Notes: generated by a model from the letters alone, not told the origin. A stretch of DNA of 64,000 bases from Clostridia bacterium (GCA_900765095.1 CAAFRB010000058.1:12081-76080), one strand, 5' to 3'; positions 35,438 through 44,616 are shown, numbered from the stretch's first letter. Numbers and translations: made by a program.

Positions 35438-35962
35438 TTAAACTAATTGTAGGATAACAGTTTCAGCTGCGTCGCCTCTTCTTTTTCCTAACTTAACGAT
35501 TCTTGTGTATCCACCTTTTTGGTCAGCATATTTTTCAGCTATTTCTCCAAATAATTTCCCTGGTAAATCAACATTATTACCGTCTTGATCTTTTACTTTA
35601 TTGATGTTAGCCATAATTTTTCTTCTTGCAGCAAGTTTAGATGGTTTGTCCTTCTTAACTTCTACTTTAACATCTTCTCTAACAACTTTTTGGAACTTCT
35701 TACCGTTTTTGCTTGTAACTTCTTCAGTAACTTTATTTCCTTTTTCATCTACTTTTGCTTTAGAAACTGTTTTTTCAACTGTTTCAAAGTTATCTTTTTC
35801 TCTAATGGCAAGAGAAATCAAGCTATCAACTATACTCTTAACTTCTTTAGCTTTTGCATCAGTAGTTTCGATTTGTCCATGCAAAATAACACTAGTTGTT
35901 AGGTTCTTTAGCATAGCAACTCTATGATCAGCAGTTCTTCCTAACTTTCTATTTTCTGCCAC
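35438..35962 (-). CDS. rplQ: Large ribosomal subunit protein L17, with insertion
   Basis: bL17 lines the polypeptide exit region of 23S rRNA. The conserved N-terminal part (NRKLGRTADHRVAMLKNLTT) and the C-terminal part (GGYTRIVKLGKRRGDAAE) are intact. However, the protein is 174 residues against about 115-125 usually. A charged insertion of about 50 residues (about 55-107; KVDEKGNKVTEEVTSKNGKK and following) separates them. It is the last gene of the infA-rpoA transcription unit. Confidence 0.95.
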   Translation of the reverse strand: MAENRKLGRTADHRVAMLKNLTTSVILHGQIETTDAKAKEVKSIVDSLISLAIREKDNFETVEKTVSKAKVDEKGNKVTEEVTSKNGKKFQKVVREDVKVEVKKDKPSKLAARRKIMANINKVKDQDGNNVDLPGKLFGEIAEKYADQKGGYTRIVKLGKRRGDAAETVILQLV

Positions 35963-35987
35963 TTTATTTCACCCTTCCTTAATAGTT

Positions 35988-36935
35988 CTATTCTTCACTA
36001 GGCATAAAATCTAATCCTAAAGAATGAAGTTTATTTGTTACTTCTTCTAGTGATTTTCTACCTAAATTTCTAACTTTCATCATTTCTTCTTCTGTCTTAT
36101 TAGTTAAATCTTCAACATTAATAATTCCAGCTCTTTTTAAACAATTATATGATCTTACAGATAAATCAAGTTCTTCAATAGTTGTTTCAAGTACTTTTTC
36201 TTTCTTAGATTCTTCTTTTTCAACCATTATTTCTGTGTTCTTTGTAGCTTCAGATAAATCTATGAATAATGCTAAATGCTCATTCATAACTTTAGCTGCT
36301 AAGCTCAAAGCTTCATCTGGAAGTAAACTTCCGTCTGTCCACAACTCTATTGTTAACTTATCATAGTCTGTAATTTGACCAACTCTTGTATTCTCAACAT
36401 AGAAATTTACTTTTTTAACTGGAGTATAAATAGAATCAATAGCAATAACTCCTATAGGTTGATCAGGGTTCTTATTTTTAACTGAAGGATTATAACCTCT
36501 ACCACGGTTAGCTGTAAGCTCCATGTGCAAGCTACCACCTTCTGAAATAGTTGCTATATGTAAATCGGGATTCAAAATCTCAACGTTTGCATCGCCTTTG
36601 ATATCTCCGGCTGTTACTTCACCCTCACCATCAACGTCAATTTTCAATGACTTTTCTTCATTATCAAAAATCTTTAACCTGACATTCTTTAAATTAAGTA
36701 TTATTTCTACAACGTCCTCAACGATTCCAGGAATTGTTGAAAACTCGTGTTGTATTCCATCAATCTTAATACTAGTTATTGCAGCACCAGGCAATGATGA
36801 TAACAAAATTCTGCGAAGTGAATTACCAAGTGTAATTCCATAACCTCTCTCTAAAGGTTCGCATACAAATTTTGCATACATGTTATCATTGTCCAATTTT
36901 AAACATTCGATTCTTGGCTTTTCGAATTCTATCAT
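35988..36935 (-). CDS. rpoA: RNA polymerase alpha subunit
   Basis: A 315-residue alpha subunit. The N-terminal dimerisation domain ([20 protein letters not shown], about 25-45) and the C-terminal DNA/activator-binding domain (about 250-315; [28 protein letters not shown]) are complete. It lies between rpsD and rplQ, the conserved order of the alpha operon. Confidence 0.98.
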   Translation of the reverse strand: MIEFEKPRIECLKLDNDNMYAKFVCEPLERGYGITLGNSLRRILLSSLPGAAITSIKIDGIQHEFSTIPGIVEDVVEIILNLKNVRLKIFDNEEKSLKIDVDGEGEVTAGDIKGDANVEILNPDLHIATISEGGSLHMELTANRGRGYNPSVKNKNPDQPIGVIAIDSIYTPVKKVNFYVENTRVGQITDYDKLTIELWTDGSLLPDEALSLAAKVMNEHLALFIDLSEATKNTEIMVEKEESKKEKVLETTIEELDLSVRSYNCLKRAGIINVEDLTNKTEEEMMKVRNLGRKSLEEVTNKLHSLGLDFMPSEE

Positions 36936-36976
36936 TCTTTACCCTCCTAAATATTATTTATATTTTTTAATTATTT

Positions 36977-37606
36977 CTATTTAGAATACAATTCAACAAT
37001 CAAATGCTCTTGAACTGGTAAGTCTATTTCTTCTCTTGTTGGAAGAGCTACTATCTTTCCTGTTTTGTCAGCTAAGTTAGATTCTAACCAAGTTGGAACT
37101 GGTCTACCATTTTCGTTAGCTTCAACTATTTGTTTAAATATCTCACTATTCGCACTTGATTCTCTTACTTTTATTACATCTCCAACTTTTGTTAAGTATG
37201 ATGGAATATTTACTTTTACTCCATTTACTTCAAAATGACCATGTCTAACTAATTGTCTAGCTTGTGATCTAGATGTAGCAAGACCTAATCTATAAACTAC
37301 ATTGTCTAATCTACTTTCAAGAATTTGAAGTAATCTAGTACCTGTAACTTCTTTAGATCTAGCTGCCTCCTCAAAATATTTTCTAAATTGTGACTCTAAA
37401 ACGCCATAAAACGATTTAGCTTTTTGTTTTTCTCTTAATTGTACGCCATATTCAGATTGTTTCTTTCTCTTTTGTCCATGTTGTCCTGGCGCGTATGCTC
37501 TTCTTGTTAAAGCACACTTGTCAGTATAACATCTTGAACCTTTAAGAAACAATTTTTCGCCTTCTCTACGGCAAATACGGCATGACTCTCCTGTATATCT
37601 TGCCAT
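36977..37606 (-). CDS. rpsD: Small ribosomal subunit protein S4, zinc-binding form
   Basis: A 209-residue uS4 with an N-terminal four-cysteine zinc site (CRIC at about 9-12, then CYTDKC) and the S4 RNA-binding domain [20 protein letters not shown] (about 95-115). It starts 30S assembly and often autoregulates its operon. It lies between rpsK and rpoA. Confidence 0.97.
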   Translation of the reverse strand: MARYTGESCRICRREGEKLFLKGSRCYTDKCALTRRAYAPGQHGQKRKKQSEYGVQLREKQKAKSFYGVLESQFRKYFEEAARSKEVTGTRLLQILESRLDNVVYRLGLATSRSQARQLVRHGHFEVNGVKVNIPSYLTKVGDVIKVRESSANSEIFKQIVEANENGRPVPTWLESNLADKTGKIVALPTREEIDLPVQEHLIVELYSK

Positions 37607-37650
37607 TTATTTATTCATCCTTTCTAAAATTAATTTCTCAAACTATTCGA

Positions 37651-38055
37651 CTATACTCTTCTTCTCTTTGGTGGTCTACAACCATTGTGAGGAATTGGAG
37701 TAACATCTTTTATCATACTGATCTCAAGTCCTGCTGTTTGAAGAGCACGAATTGCTGCTTCTCTACCAGCACCTGGACCTTTTACAAATACTTCTACTGA
37801 TTTTAATCCATGCTCCATAGCTGCTTTTGCTGCTGTTTCAGCAGTTAATTGTGATGCGTAAGGAGTGCTCTTTCTTGAACCTTTGAATCCCATTTCTCCA
37901 GAACTTGCCCAAGAAATTGCATTTCCTTGTACATCTGTAATTGTAACTATTGTGTTATTGAAACTAGAGTGAATATGAGCTTGACCTTTTTCAATGTTTT
38001 TACGCTCTTTTCTTCTTCTAGTTGTTGTTGCTTTTTTAGCTTGTACCTTAGCCAC
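37651..38055 (-). CDS. rpsK: Small ribosomal subunit protein S11
   Basis: A 134-residue uS11 with [20 protein letters not shown] and the basic ending [10 protein letters not shown]. The N-terminal tail is Lys/Arg-rich. It lies on the 30S platform beside the mRNA exit and sits in the alpha operon between rpsM and rpsD. Confidence 0.97.
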   Translation of the reverse strand: MAKVQAKKATTTRRRKERKNIEKGQAHIHSSFNNTIVTITDVQGNAISWASSGEMGFKGSRKSTPYASQLTAETAAKAAMEHGLKSVEVFVKGPGAGREAAIRALQTAGLEISMIKDVTPIPHNGCRPPKRRRV

Positions 38056-38070
38056 TATATTTCACCCTCC

Positions 38071-38448
38071 TTATTTCTTCTTATTAGCTACTAGTTTTCT
38101 TGGACCTTTTCTTGTTCTAGCATTAGTTTTTGTTCTTTGTCCTCTAACTGGTAAGTTCTTTGAGTGTCTTATACCTCTATAGCATCTGATTTCCATTAAT
38201 TCCTTAATGTTCATTGCTATATCTCTTCTCAAATCACCTTCTACCTTGTGACTTTCGCCATCTTTATCTATAACTTCTCTTATTTTAATAACTTCATCCT
38301 CTGTTAAATCCTTAACTCTAGTATCTGGATTTATTCCAGCTTTTTTTAAAATTTCGTTAGATCTTGTTCTTCCTATACCATAGATATATGTCAAGCCGAT
38401 TTCAACTCTTTTTTCTCTTGGTAAGTCAACTCCTGCAATACGAGCCAT
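38071..38448 (-). CDS. rpsM: Small ribosomal subunit protein S13
   Basis: A 125-residue uS13 starting [20 protein letters not shown], with the helix-two-turn-helix and the basic C-terminal tail ([17 protein letters not shown]) that contacts P-site tRNA. A hairpin leader precedes it in the 157-bp gap to rpmJ. Confidence 0.97.
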   Translation of the reverse strand: MARIAGVDLPREKRVEIGLTYIYGIGRTRSNEILKKAGINPDTRVKDLTEDEVIKIREVIDKDGESHKVEGDLRRDIAMNIKELMEIRCYRGIRHSKNLPVRGQRTKTNARTRKGPRKLVANKKK

Positions 38449-38534
38449 TTAAAAAATACACCTCCATAAAATCTTTACATATAAATATTTTTTGCTATAC
38501 CTTTTGCTTAGTGACATAAGCAGTTGATTTATCT

Positions 38535-38585
38535 AAATATTAAAAAGAATCCTTTTAACAGGACAGCCGCTCCCTTTTAATATTT
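38535..38585 (-). promoter_or_regulatory. Hairpin in the rpmJ-rpsM gap
   Basis: Perfect 11-bp arms AAATATTAAAA (38535-38545) and TTTTAATATTT (38575-38585) enclose a GC-rich 29-base loop with GGAGCGGCTGTCC on the minus strand. It is unusual inside a ribosomal operon. It may be an r-protein leader or a processing site. Confidence 0.4.
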
Positions 38586-38605
38586 ATATACTAAACTACA
38601 AATTA

Positions 38606-38719
38606 TTAGCCTTGACGTTGTTTATGCTTTGGGTTTTCGCATATTACTCTTACAACACCTTTTCTTTTGATGATTTTGCATTTGTCGCAAATCTTCTTTG
38701 CTGATGGTCTTACTTTCAT
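38606..38719 (-). CDS. rpmJ: Large ribosomal subunit protein L36, zinc form
   Basis: The 37-residue product starts [20 protein letters not shown] and ends NPKHKQRQG. Its zinc ligands are two Cys in CDKC, a third Cys (VICENP) and a His (PKHKQ), so it is the C+ form of bL36. It sits in its standard place between infA and rpsM. The start follows GGAGGGAAGAAA. Confidence 0.97.
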   Translation of the reverse strand: MKVRPSAKKICDKCKIIKRKGVVRVICENPKHKQRQG

Positions 38720-38795
38720 TTTCTTCCCTCCTAACATAAGCCAGTATTATATATTATATAATTATCTTCCTTTAAAAGGAAGTGCCGCGCAAACT

Positions 38796-39014
38796 TTACT
38801 TTGCCCTCCAAGTTATTCTTCCACGATTTAAATCGTAAGGTGAAAGTTCTAATTTTACCTTATCACCCGGAAGTATTCTTATAAAGTTCATCCTAAGTTT
38901 TCCAGATATGTGTGCATGTAATCTATGACCATTTTCTAGTTCAACTATGAACTCAGTATTTGGTAATGCCTCAACAACAGTACCTTCAACTTCAATAATA
39001 TCTTCTTTAGACAT
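38796..39014 (-). CDS. infA: Translation initiation factor IF-1
   Basis: A 72-residue OB-fold protein with the standard [20 protein letters not shown] opening, [20 protein letters not shown] and [20 protein letters not shown]. It occupies the A site during initiation. It follows the KOW-protein gene and precedes rpmJ. Confidence 0.98.
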   Translation of the reverse strand: MSKEDIIEVEGTVVEALPNTEFIVELENGHRLHAHISGKLRMNFIRILPGDKVKLELSPYDLNRGRITWRAK

Positions 39015-39026
39015 ATTAACCTCCTA

Positions 39027-39254
39027 CTACTTTTTAAGAATTTCTTTTAGAGCTTTTTTTATATCTTGATTTGAAATCTTATTTTTGTTCTTTACTTTTT
39101 CAGCAATAACATCAGAATAGAACTCTGTAACTTCTACATGTTTTATCTTTTTCTTTTTGGGATTTTCTATCTTTCTAAGACTTCCATCACACAGATATAC
39201 GTATTCATCATTCGCATCAATCACAATCAAATACATTCCCTTGTCGCGTCCCAT
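39027..39254 (-). CDS. KOW/L14e-like RNA-binding protein, N-terminus probably frameshifted
   Basis: The 75-residue frame matches the small KOW-domain protein that precedes infA in many Clostridia (GRDKGMYLIVIDANDEYVYL, SLRKIENPKKKKIKHVE). The family normally begins about a dozen residues earlier. In the same frame QVGSVVNSIMGRDKG extends upstream of the ATG at 39254, but no start codon precedes it. Removing one A near 39286 links it to a TTG at 39291 behind AAAGGTAG, giving 87 residues. Either the gene starts at 39254 or it is frameshifted. Confidence 0.7.
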   Translation of the reverse strand: MGRDKGMYLIVIDANDEYVYLCDGSLRKIENPKKKKIKHVEVTEFYSDVIAEKVKNKNKISNQDIKKALKEILKK

Positions 39255-39347
39255 TATTGAATTAACAACGCTTCCAACTTGTATTCCGCAATTTTATATC
39301 TACCTTTCTTTGTTAGGGCTCATAAAAAGCCACTTTCTAACTCAATA

Positions 39348-39376
39348 AGTATACAACGAAACTAGCTATATGTCAA
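39348..39376 (-). promoter_or_regulatory. Promoter of the KOW-infA-rpmJ-rpsM-rpoA operon
   Basis: On the minus strand a consensus TTGACA and TATACT with a 17-base spacer. A hairpin leader (GGCT/AGCC with TTAG/CTAA arms at about 39316-39340) follows the expected start of transcription. Confidence 0.8.
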
Positions 39377-39383
39377 CCTTTTT

Positions 39384-40148
39384 TTAAAGAGTTGTCAAAA
39401 TTTCAGCACCATTTTTAGTTATCACAATTGTGTTCTCATAATGTGCTGACAATTTTCCGTCTTTTGTTAAAACAGTCCAGCCATCTGGTTCTGTTATGAT
39501 ATCATAAGACCCTTCATTTATCATGGGTTCAACAGCAATAACCATGCCAGCTTCTAGCCTTGGACCTCTTCCACTTCTTCCATAGTTTGGCACACCTGGA
39601 TCTTCGTGCATATCTCTACCTATTCCATGTCCTTGATATTCTCTAACTACTGAAAAGCCATTTTTTTCCACGTATTCTTGAATAGCATGAGATATATCCG
39701 ATATCCTATTTCCTGGTTTAGCATATTTAATGCCTTCATAGAAGCTTTCTTTTGCAACTTCAATCAATCTCTGTGCTACCTCAGAACCTTCACCAACAAC
39801 ATAACACCTTGTTGCATCTCCAAAATATCCATCTTTGTCTGCAACTAAATCGACGCAAACTAAATCGCCATCTTTTATAACTCTATTGCCAGGTATTCCA
39901 TGAATTACCTCGTCATTTACAGATATGCAACTTGCTGCAGGAAATGGATTCTTATATCCTTTTGGATAGCCCTTGCAAGATGGATTAGCTCCATTTTCTC
40001 TAAACACTCTTTCTGTAATATCATCTATATCTTTTGTTGTCATACCAGCCCTTAAACTTTTTCCTATTTCTTCATGGGCTTTGGCAACAATTCTTGAAGC
40101 CTCTCTAATTTTTGCAATCTCTTTTTCAGAATAAATATTTATCATCAT
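39384..40148 (-). CDS. map: Methionine aminopeptidase, type I
   Basis: A 254-residue metalloprotease removing initiator Met. Metal ligands are visible in VCVDLVADKDGYFGDATRCY (two Asp), the His in GHGIGRDMHEDPGVPNYGRS, and the two Glu in VIAVEPMINEG and HYENTIVI. CISVNDEVIHGIPG is the family signature. It is separated from adk by the ThyX-like gene. It ends just before the infA-operon promoter. Confidence 0.96.
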   Translation of the reverse strand: MMINIYSEKEIAKIREASRIVAKAHEEIGKSLRAGMTTKDIDDITERVFRENGANPSCKGYPKGYKNPFPAASCISVNDEVIHGIPGNRVIKDGDLVCVDLVADKDGYFGDATRCYVVGEGSEVAQRLIEVAKESFYEGIKYAKPGNRISDISHAIQEYVEKNGFSVVREYQGHGIGRDMHEDPGVPNYGRSGRGPRLEAGMVIAVEPMINEGSYDIITEPDGWTVLTKDGKLSAHYENTIVITKNGAEILTTL

Positions 40149-40242
40149 TATCCCTCTTTCTTTCTATCATTTAAGAACCAAAACATTGATTCCAAGCGTA
40201 ATCGCTAACGCTCATTATACCCTATTTTTTACATAAAAGCAA

Positions 40243-40266
40243 GGTGGGAAACATAAGTTTCCCACC
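40243..40266 (-). terminator. Terminator of the ThyX-like gene
   Basis: A perfect 10-bp stem GGTGGGAAAC/GTTTCCCACC with a TTAT loop, followed by TTGCTTTTA on the minus strand. Confidence 0.7.
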
Positions 40267-40298
40267 CCCCAAAATAGTAAAAATTGTAAAAGCTATAC

Positions 40299-41450
40299 TC
40301 AAATAATTCTATTCAATGCGCCTTTTCCGCCAAACATACATGGCGATTCACACTTCCAACCCGGAAAAGTACAACGTGCCCCTTTCGAATATGGTAGCAA
40401 ATATTCGTAAAGCTCTGGTTTTTCTTTCACCGCTTCAAAATATTTTTTCATTGTGATGTTCGTCTGCTTCATTATTTCCAGCTGAGCACAACCACAAAGA
40501 CGTTCAGTACACTTCAAGACAAAGTTTTCTATCGTTCCTCTCTCATTAACTCTAACCAGCATGCCTTGTGGGAACAAGTCTTCTATTGAATGCATATCAC
40601 GAATCCATTCTTCCTCAAACCTTGTGGCTTTAATTATGTCTGGAACATAAAATTGTTTTTCATCCAACATAGACATTTCGTAAGTTAACGTCCTATGCCT
40701 TTGTGCTTGTGCAAGCTGAGCAAAACTGGCTAAATACGTAGTAGAATAGTTTTCACCGAATTCTTCGTATCTTTTATTCCTATCCGAAAAAAGAGAAAAT
40801 TTACGTTTTTTGATTTTAGAATTTAAGCCTTCAACTTCAATATTATACGTTTCAATGCTATGCAAAAATTCTTCCAATACCGACTTTACTTTCAAAGCAA
40901 ATCCATCATTTGCATCACTATCAATATAATCTCTCGCCCAACCTATTATATAATTAAGCTGCTCAAAGCTAACTGTATATTCCATTACTGTGGATGGTGT
41001 AAAAATACTAATTAAATATCTTGCGTTTTCAAGTGCAAGTTTTTCAGCATATTTTTCTTTTATATCTGGATATTTTTCAAGAATCAATCCTTTATATATA
41101 TTAGCCCACTTTTCGTACAACTTACTTTCACGTTCACCAGGTACCATTTTAGTATACCTAGCGGACTTTTCAGATGTGTTGTATATCTTTTCATTATTCA
41201 GAATCATTGCAAGTATTTTAGGAATCCCTTCAAAAAGTAAGTTGTAATGTGGATGACCAAACACGCTGTGATGTCCTAATTTTATGTTGCTTTTCGCCCT
41301 TTTCAACGTTTTCTCCTCAGGTTCATTAAACAACTTTTCAGTAGTATCTGGCAGGTAACAGATACCAGCAGACTTGCCAGAGAAGATAATAGCTTCACTA
41401 GCAGGCATTTCATAACCAGGTTTGGTAGAAGCAAGGATTTTGACTTTCAT
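40299..41450 (-). CDS. Divergent ThyX-like FAD-dependent thymidylate synthase
   Basis: A 383-residue protein with ThyX features split between its halves. The N-terminal half has LGHHSVFGHPHYNLLFEG (about 58-75) and TSEKSARYTK (about 93-102), matching the C-terminal side of the ThyX motif. The C-terminal half has AQLAQAQRHRTLTYEMS (about 242-258), with the RHR triad, then a Cys-rich end (CTFPGWKCESPCMFGGKG). Canonical ThyX is about 220-250 residues with RHR and SxRY adjacent in one motif. It probably methylates dUMP using FAD, but this is inference. The ATG has an AGGAG site. It sits between map and adk, an unusual place. Confidence 0.65.
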   Translation of the reverse strand: MKVKILASTKPGYEMPASEAIIFSGKSAGICYLPDTTEKLFNEPEEKTLKRAKSNIKLGHHSVFGHPHYNLLFEGIPKILAMILNNEKIYNTSEKSARYTKMVPGERESKLYEKWANIYKGLILEKYPDIKEKYAEKLALENARYLISIFTPSTVMEYTVSFEQLNYIIGWARDYIDSDANDGFALKVKSVLEEFLHSIETYNIEVEGLNSKIKKRKFSLFSDRNKRYEEFGENYSTTYLASFAQLAQAQRHRTLTYEMSMLDEKQFYVPDIIKATRFEEEWIRDMHSIEDLFPQGMLVRVNERGTIENFVLKCTERLCGCAQLEIMKQTNITMKKYFEAVKEKPELYEYLLPYSKGARCTFPGWKCESPCMFGGKGALNRII

Positions 41451-41564
41451 AGAGCACTTCTCCTTTCACATTCATAAATGTAGTCACATTTTGTTATTTA
41501 CCTATTCAATTTTCTTCTGAATTATATCAATTTACTACCCAAAAAGCAACAAAAAGTGACACAT

Positions 41565-41611
41565 AAAAAAGCTATCATCATAAGTATTTCTATTTACTTA
41601 AAATGATAGTC
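41565..41611 (-). terminator. Terminator of adk
   Basis: A two-part stem (ACTATCAT/ATGATAGC and AAGTA/TACTT) followed by TTTTTT on the minus strand, just after the adk stop. Confidence 0.75.
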
Positions 41612-41618
41612 TTAAACA

Positions 41619-42275
41619 TTATTTTTCAAGTTCTGCTTTAACAAGAGCAATTGTATCCGCTAATTCCTCTTGTCCAACAACTGTAGCAACTAAACCTTTC
41701 TTAGTATAGTAATCTATTAAAGGTTCAGTTTGTGAATGATAAACTGCAAGTCTGTTACTTACTGTAGCTTCATTATCATCATCTCTTTGGAATAGTCTGC
41801 TACCACATTTATCACAAACACCTTCAACCTTAGGAGGATTATCCCTTAAATTATATATTTCTTTACAATCAGGATTTTCACAAGTTCTTCTATTTATTGT
41901 TCTTGCCATTATTTCTTCATCTGGTACATGTAAATTTATTACTTTGTCCAACTTAATTCCATTAGCATCAAGATATTCATCAAGAACTTCTGCTTGATGT
42001 AATGTTCTTGGAAAACCGTCTAATAAGAATCCGTTTTCTTTACAATCAGCTTCTTCTAATCTTGACTTTAATAAATCAACAACCAATTCATCTGGAACTA
42101 ATTTTCCTTCGTCCATGTACTTTTTAGCTTCCATTCCTAAAGCTGTCCCTTCAGCAATATTTTTTCTAAAAATATCACCAGTTGATATATGAGGAACATT
42201 ATAGTCCTTTGTTATCCATTTACATTGTGATCCTTTTCCACTTCCTGGTGCTCCTAATATTATAAATCTTTTCAT
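41619..42275 (-). CDS. adk: Adenylate kinase, zinc-lid form
   Basis: A 218-residue long-type enzyme converting AMP and ATP to two ADP. P-loop GAPGSGKGSQC is at about 7-17, DGFPRTLHQA at about 83-92. The LID domain has CENPDCKEIYN and CDKCGSRLFQRDDD, giving four zinc cysteines, typical of Gram-positive Adk. It lies downstream of secY as usual but is separated from it by a Ser-Gly-Asp-rich protein gene. Confidence 0.97.
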   Translation of the reverse strand: MKRFIILGAPGSGKGSQCKWITKDYNVPHISTGDIFRKNIAEGTALGMEAKKYMDEGKLVPDELVVDLLKSRLEEADCKENGFLLDGFPRTLHQAEVLDEYLDANGIKLDKVINLHVPDEEIMARTINRRTCENPDCKEIYNLRDNPPKVEGVCDKCGSRLFQRDDDNEATVSNRLAVYHSQTEPLIDYYTKKGLVATVVGQEELADTIALVKAELEK

Positions 42276-42314
42276 AATCTACCTCCATTAATTTATATTG
42301 TGTAATTTTGAAAT

Positions 42315-42695
42315 CTAATCGCCACTAACACTACTCAAGTTGCCCGATTCATTATTTCTTTCATCAACTTTTGTATTGTTTTCATCTATATTTTTCACTG
42401 AAGCATCTCCACTTATTTTTTCTACATCTTGGTGGTTTTCATCTTTCTTATCTTCGTCACCGCTTGCACTGTCATCTACATCTCCACTTGAATTTTGCTC
42501 GCCACTTTCAACGTTTTCATACTCACCGCTCAAATCTGATTTTTCATTATCACCGGATATTCTTTCTATAACATCTCCTGAAATATTATTTGCATTTCCA
42601 TTATAAATGTTATTTTGATCTCTTAAAAATGTATAAACAAAAATTAATACAGCAACAATTATCACGCACATTAAAAATCTCAAAAACTCTTTCAT
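42315..42695 (-). CDS. Membrane-anchored Ser-Gly-Asp-rich protein
   Basis: The 126-residue product (ATG 42695, behind AAGGAGG; a TTG nine codons upstream is unlikely) has one N-terminal membrane helix (FLRFLMCVIIVAVLIFVYTF) and then a low-complexity extracellular tail. The tail repeats SGD or SGE about ten times (ISGDVIERISGDNEK, ASGDEDKK, VSGD at the end). It is strongly acidic and probably disordered. No domain is recognised. It lies between secY and adk with its own promoter. Similar SGD strings occur in the secreted proteins near 62 kb. Confidence 0.65.
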   Translation of the reverse strand: MKEFLRFLMCVIIVAVLIFVYTFLRDQNNIYNGNANNISGDVIERISGDNEKSDLSGEYENVESGEQNSSGDVDDSASGDEDKKDENHQDVEKISGDASVKNIDENNTKVDERNNESGNLSSVSGD

Positions 42696-42731
42696 TGCAA
42701 CATTTTCCTCCTTTATTTTCAATCCAAATTT

Positions 42732-42760
42732 AGTATACTATAACTTTCACCTCTTATCAA
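42732..42760 (-). promoter_or_regulatory. Promoter of the SGD-rich protein/adk unit
   Basis: TTGATA and TATACT with a 17-base spacer on the minus strand, after the secY terminator. It shows that adk is not simply read through from the ribosomal operon. Confidence 0.65.
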
Positions 42761-42780
42761 CAAAAAAGCTCAAGAAATAA

Positions 42781-42812
42781 AAAAATAAAGCACTGCCTGA
42801 AAGCAATGCTCT
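42781..42812 (-). terminator. Terminator after secY
   Basis: A stem GCATTGC/GCAGTGC with a TTTCAG loop, followed by TTTATTTTTTTA on the minus strand. Confidence 0.75.
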
Positions 42813-42822
42813 ATCTTTATTC

Positions 42823-44175
42823 TTATTCTAAAAAGCCTTTGTAATGTCTTGTCAACATTTGTGCTTCTAGTTGTTTTACAGTTTCCAAAGCCACACCAAC
42901 TACGATAAGTATTGCTGTACCTCCAAATGAAATTGAAAGTCCTGCAAATTGAGTTAATATTGGCAATACTGCAATTATTGCAAGGAATACCGAACCAAAT
43001 GCTGTAATATAAGTTAATACAGCTTTTAAATAATCAGATGTTGGCTTTCCAGCTCTTATTCCTGGAATGAAACCACCATTTTTCTTTAAGTTATTTGAAA
43101 CTTCTACTGGATTGAATGCCATTGCTAATGTGTAGAAATATGTAAATCCAACAATTAACAATACATATATTAAAATATGAAGTAATCCATATCCTAATAA
43201 AGACCAGTCAACAGCTTTAGTAGTTGCATCTACTATTCCACCTGTTTGAAGAGATGTAAATGCAAATACTTTATATACTCCAGCCCAGAAACCTGTGCTA
43301 TTTGCTATATCATGATTTACTAACTGCATAATGATAGCTGGTAGTTGCATGAATGACATTGCAAAGATAACTGGCATAACACCAGCCATTGCAAGTTTCA
43401 TAGGAATGTGTGTGTTTTGTCCACCATACATTCTTCTACCTACAACCTTTTTAGCATACTGAACTGGAATTCTTCTTTCAGCTTCAGTTACCCAAATTAC
43501 TCCTGCAATCAATACTATCGCACCTATTATAACTGCTATTGCAGTTACAACACCGCCTACGCCACCAGTAGCAGCTACTTGATATAAATATCTAGTAGCA
43601 GAAGGTAGTCCAGAAACGATACCTGCAAAGATAAGCATTGAAGTACCATTTCCTATGCCCTTGCTAGTAAGCTGTTCTGATATCCACATTAAAAGTGTTG
43701 AACCAGCCGTTAGTGACAAAATAAATAGTAATGGTGCTAATGGTGCATTTTGTAAGAATATACCTTGATTTCTATATGTAGCATAGATACCAAAAGCTTC
43801 TATAGCTGCAAGTATAACCGCAGTATATCTTGTATATTGATTTAATTTCTTTCTTCCATTTTCGCCTTCTTTAGACATCTCTTCTAAAGCAGGAATTGCA
43901 AAAGTTAACAATTGTATAATAATTGATGCTGTAATATAAGGGCTTACTGAAAGCGCAAATATTGAAAAGCTTGAAAAAGCTCCACCAGTAATTATATTAA
44001 CAGTATTTATAACAGAATTTGAAGACGCTGAGCCAACTAATTCTAATAATTCGGCATCAACTCCTGGTGCTGTTATGACACAACCAAATCTAAAAATTGC
44101 TAAAAGCAACAAAGTGTATAGAAGTTTACGTCTTAATTCAGGAATTTTCCAAGCGTTAATTAGTGTTTTAAACAA
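42823..44175 (-). CDS. secY: Protein translocase subunit SecY
   Basis: A 450-residue protein with ten membrane helices, including FGCVITAPGVDAELLELVGS near the start, GIGNGTSMLIFAGIV (about 172-186) and GFIPGIRAGKPTSDYLKAVL (about 360). It forms the Sec channel pore with SecE and SecG. It starts immediately after the rplO stop, as usual in the spc operon. Confidence 0.98.
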   Translation of the reverse strand: MFKTLINAWKIPELRRKLLYTLLLLAIFRFGCVITAPGVDAELLELVGSASSNSVINTVNIITGGAFSSFSIFALSVSPYITASIIIQLLTFAIPALEEMSKEGENGRKKLNQYTRYTAVILAAIEAFGIYATYRNQGIFLQNAPLAPLLFILSLTAGSTLLMWISEQLTSKGIGNGTSMLIFAGIVSGLPSATRYLYQVAATGGVGGVVTAIAVIIGAIVLIAGVIWVTEAERRIPVQYAKKVVGRRMYGGQNTHIPMKLAMAGVMPVIFAMSFMQLPAIIMQLVNHDIANSTGFWAGVYKVFAFTSLQTGGIVDATTKAVDWSLLGYGLLHILIYVLLIVGFTYFYTLAMAFNPVEVSNNLKKNGGFIPGIRAGKPTSDYLKAVLTYITAFGSVFLAIIAVLPILTQFAGLSISFGGTAILIVVGVALETVKQLEAQMLTRHYKGFLE

Positions 44176-44616
44176 TTAAACCACCTCTACCTTTCCTCCA
44201 GCAGCTGTAATTTTTTCTTCAGCTGTCTTTGTAATTCTAGCCGCTTTTACATTTAGTTTTTTAGTCAATTCTCCATTTCCTAATACAACGATACCGTCGT
44301 TAATCTTTTTAATTAAACCTAGTTCACGAAGTGTTTCAGCTGTAACTTCTGTTCCATTTTCAAGATTTTCTAACATTGAAAGTGTAACTTCTGTATATAC
44401 TTTTGAATTTATATTATTGAATCCTCTCTTAGGAATTCTTCTAAATAAAGGCATTTGACCACCTTCAAATCCTGGTCTAACTCCACCACCAGATCTAGCG
44501 TTTTGTCCTTTATGACCTTTTCCAGAAGTTTTTCCAAGTCCTGAACCAATACCTCTACCTACTCTTCTTCTAACTGTTTTTGAACCAGGTGCTGGTCTTA
44601 ATTCATCAAGTTTCAT
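44176..44616 (-). CDS. rplO: Large ribosomal subunit protein L15
   Basis: A 146-residue uL15 starting [20 protein letters not shown], with the Gly-rich [20 protein letters not shown]. The ATG at 44616 follows GGAGGTG, making the GTG three codons earlier unlikely. It follows rpsE directly: the L30 gene (rpmD) normally found between them is absent from the 33-base gap. Confidence 0.97.
   Translation of the reverse strand: MKLDELRPAPGSKTVRRRVGRGIGSGLGKTSGKGHKGQNARSGGGVRPGFEGGQMPLFRRIPKRGFNNINSKVYTEVTLSMLENLENGTEVTAETLRELGLIKKINDGIVVLGNGELTKKLNVKAARITKTAEEKITAAGGKVEVV

Noticed and set aside
37582..38182. Plus-strand frames opposite rpsK and rpsD
   Set aside because: The minus-strand ribosomal genes are unmistakable, and the plus frames are Phe/Ser-rich mirror images.
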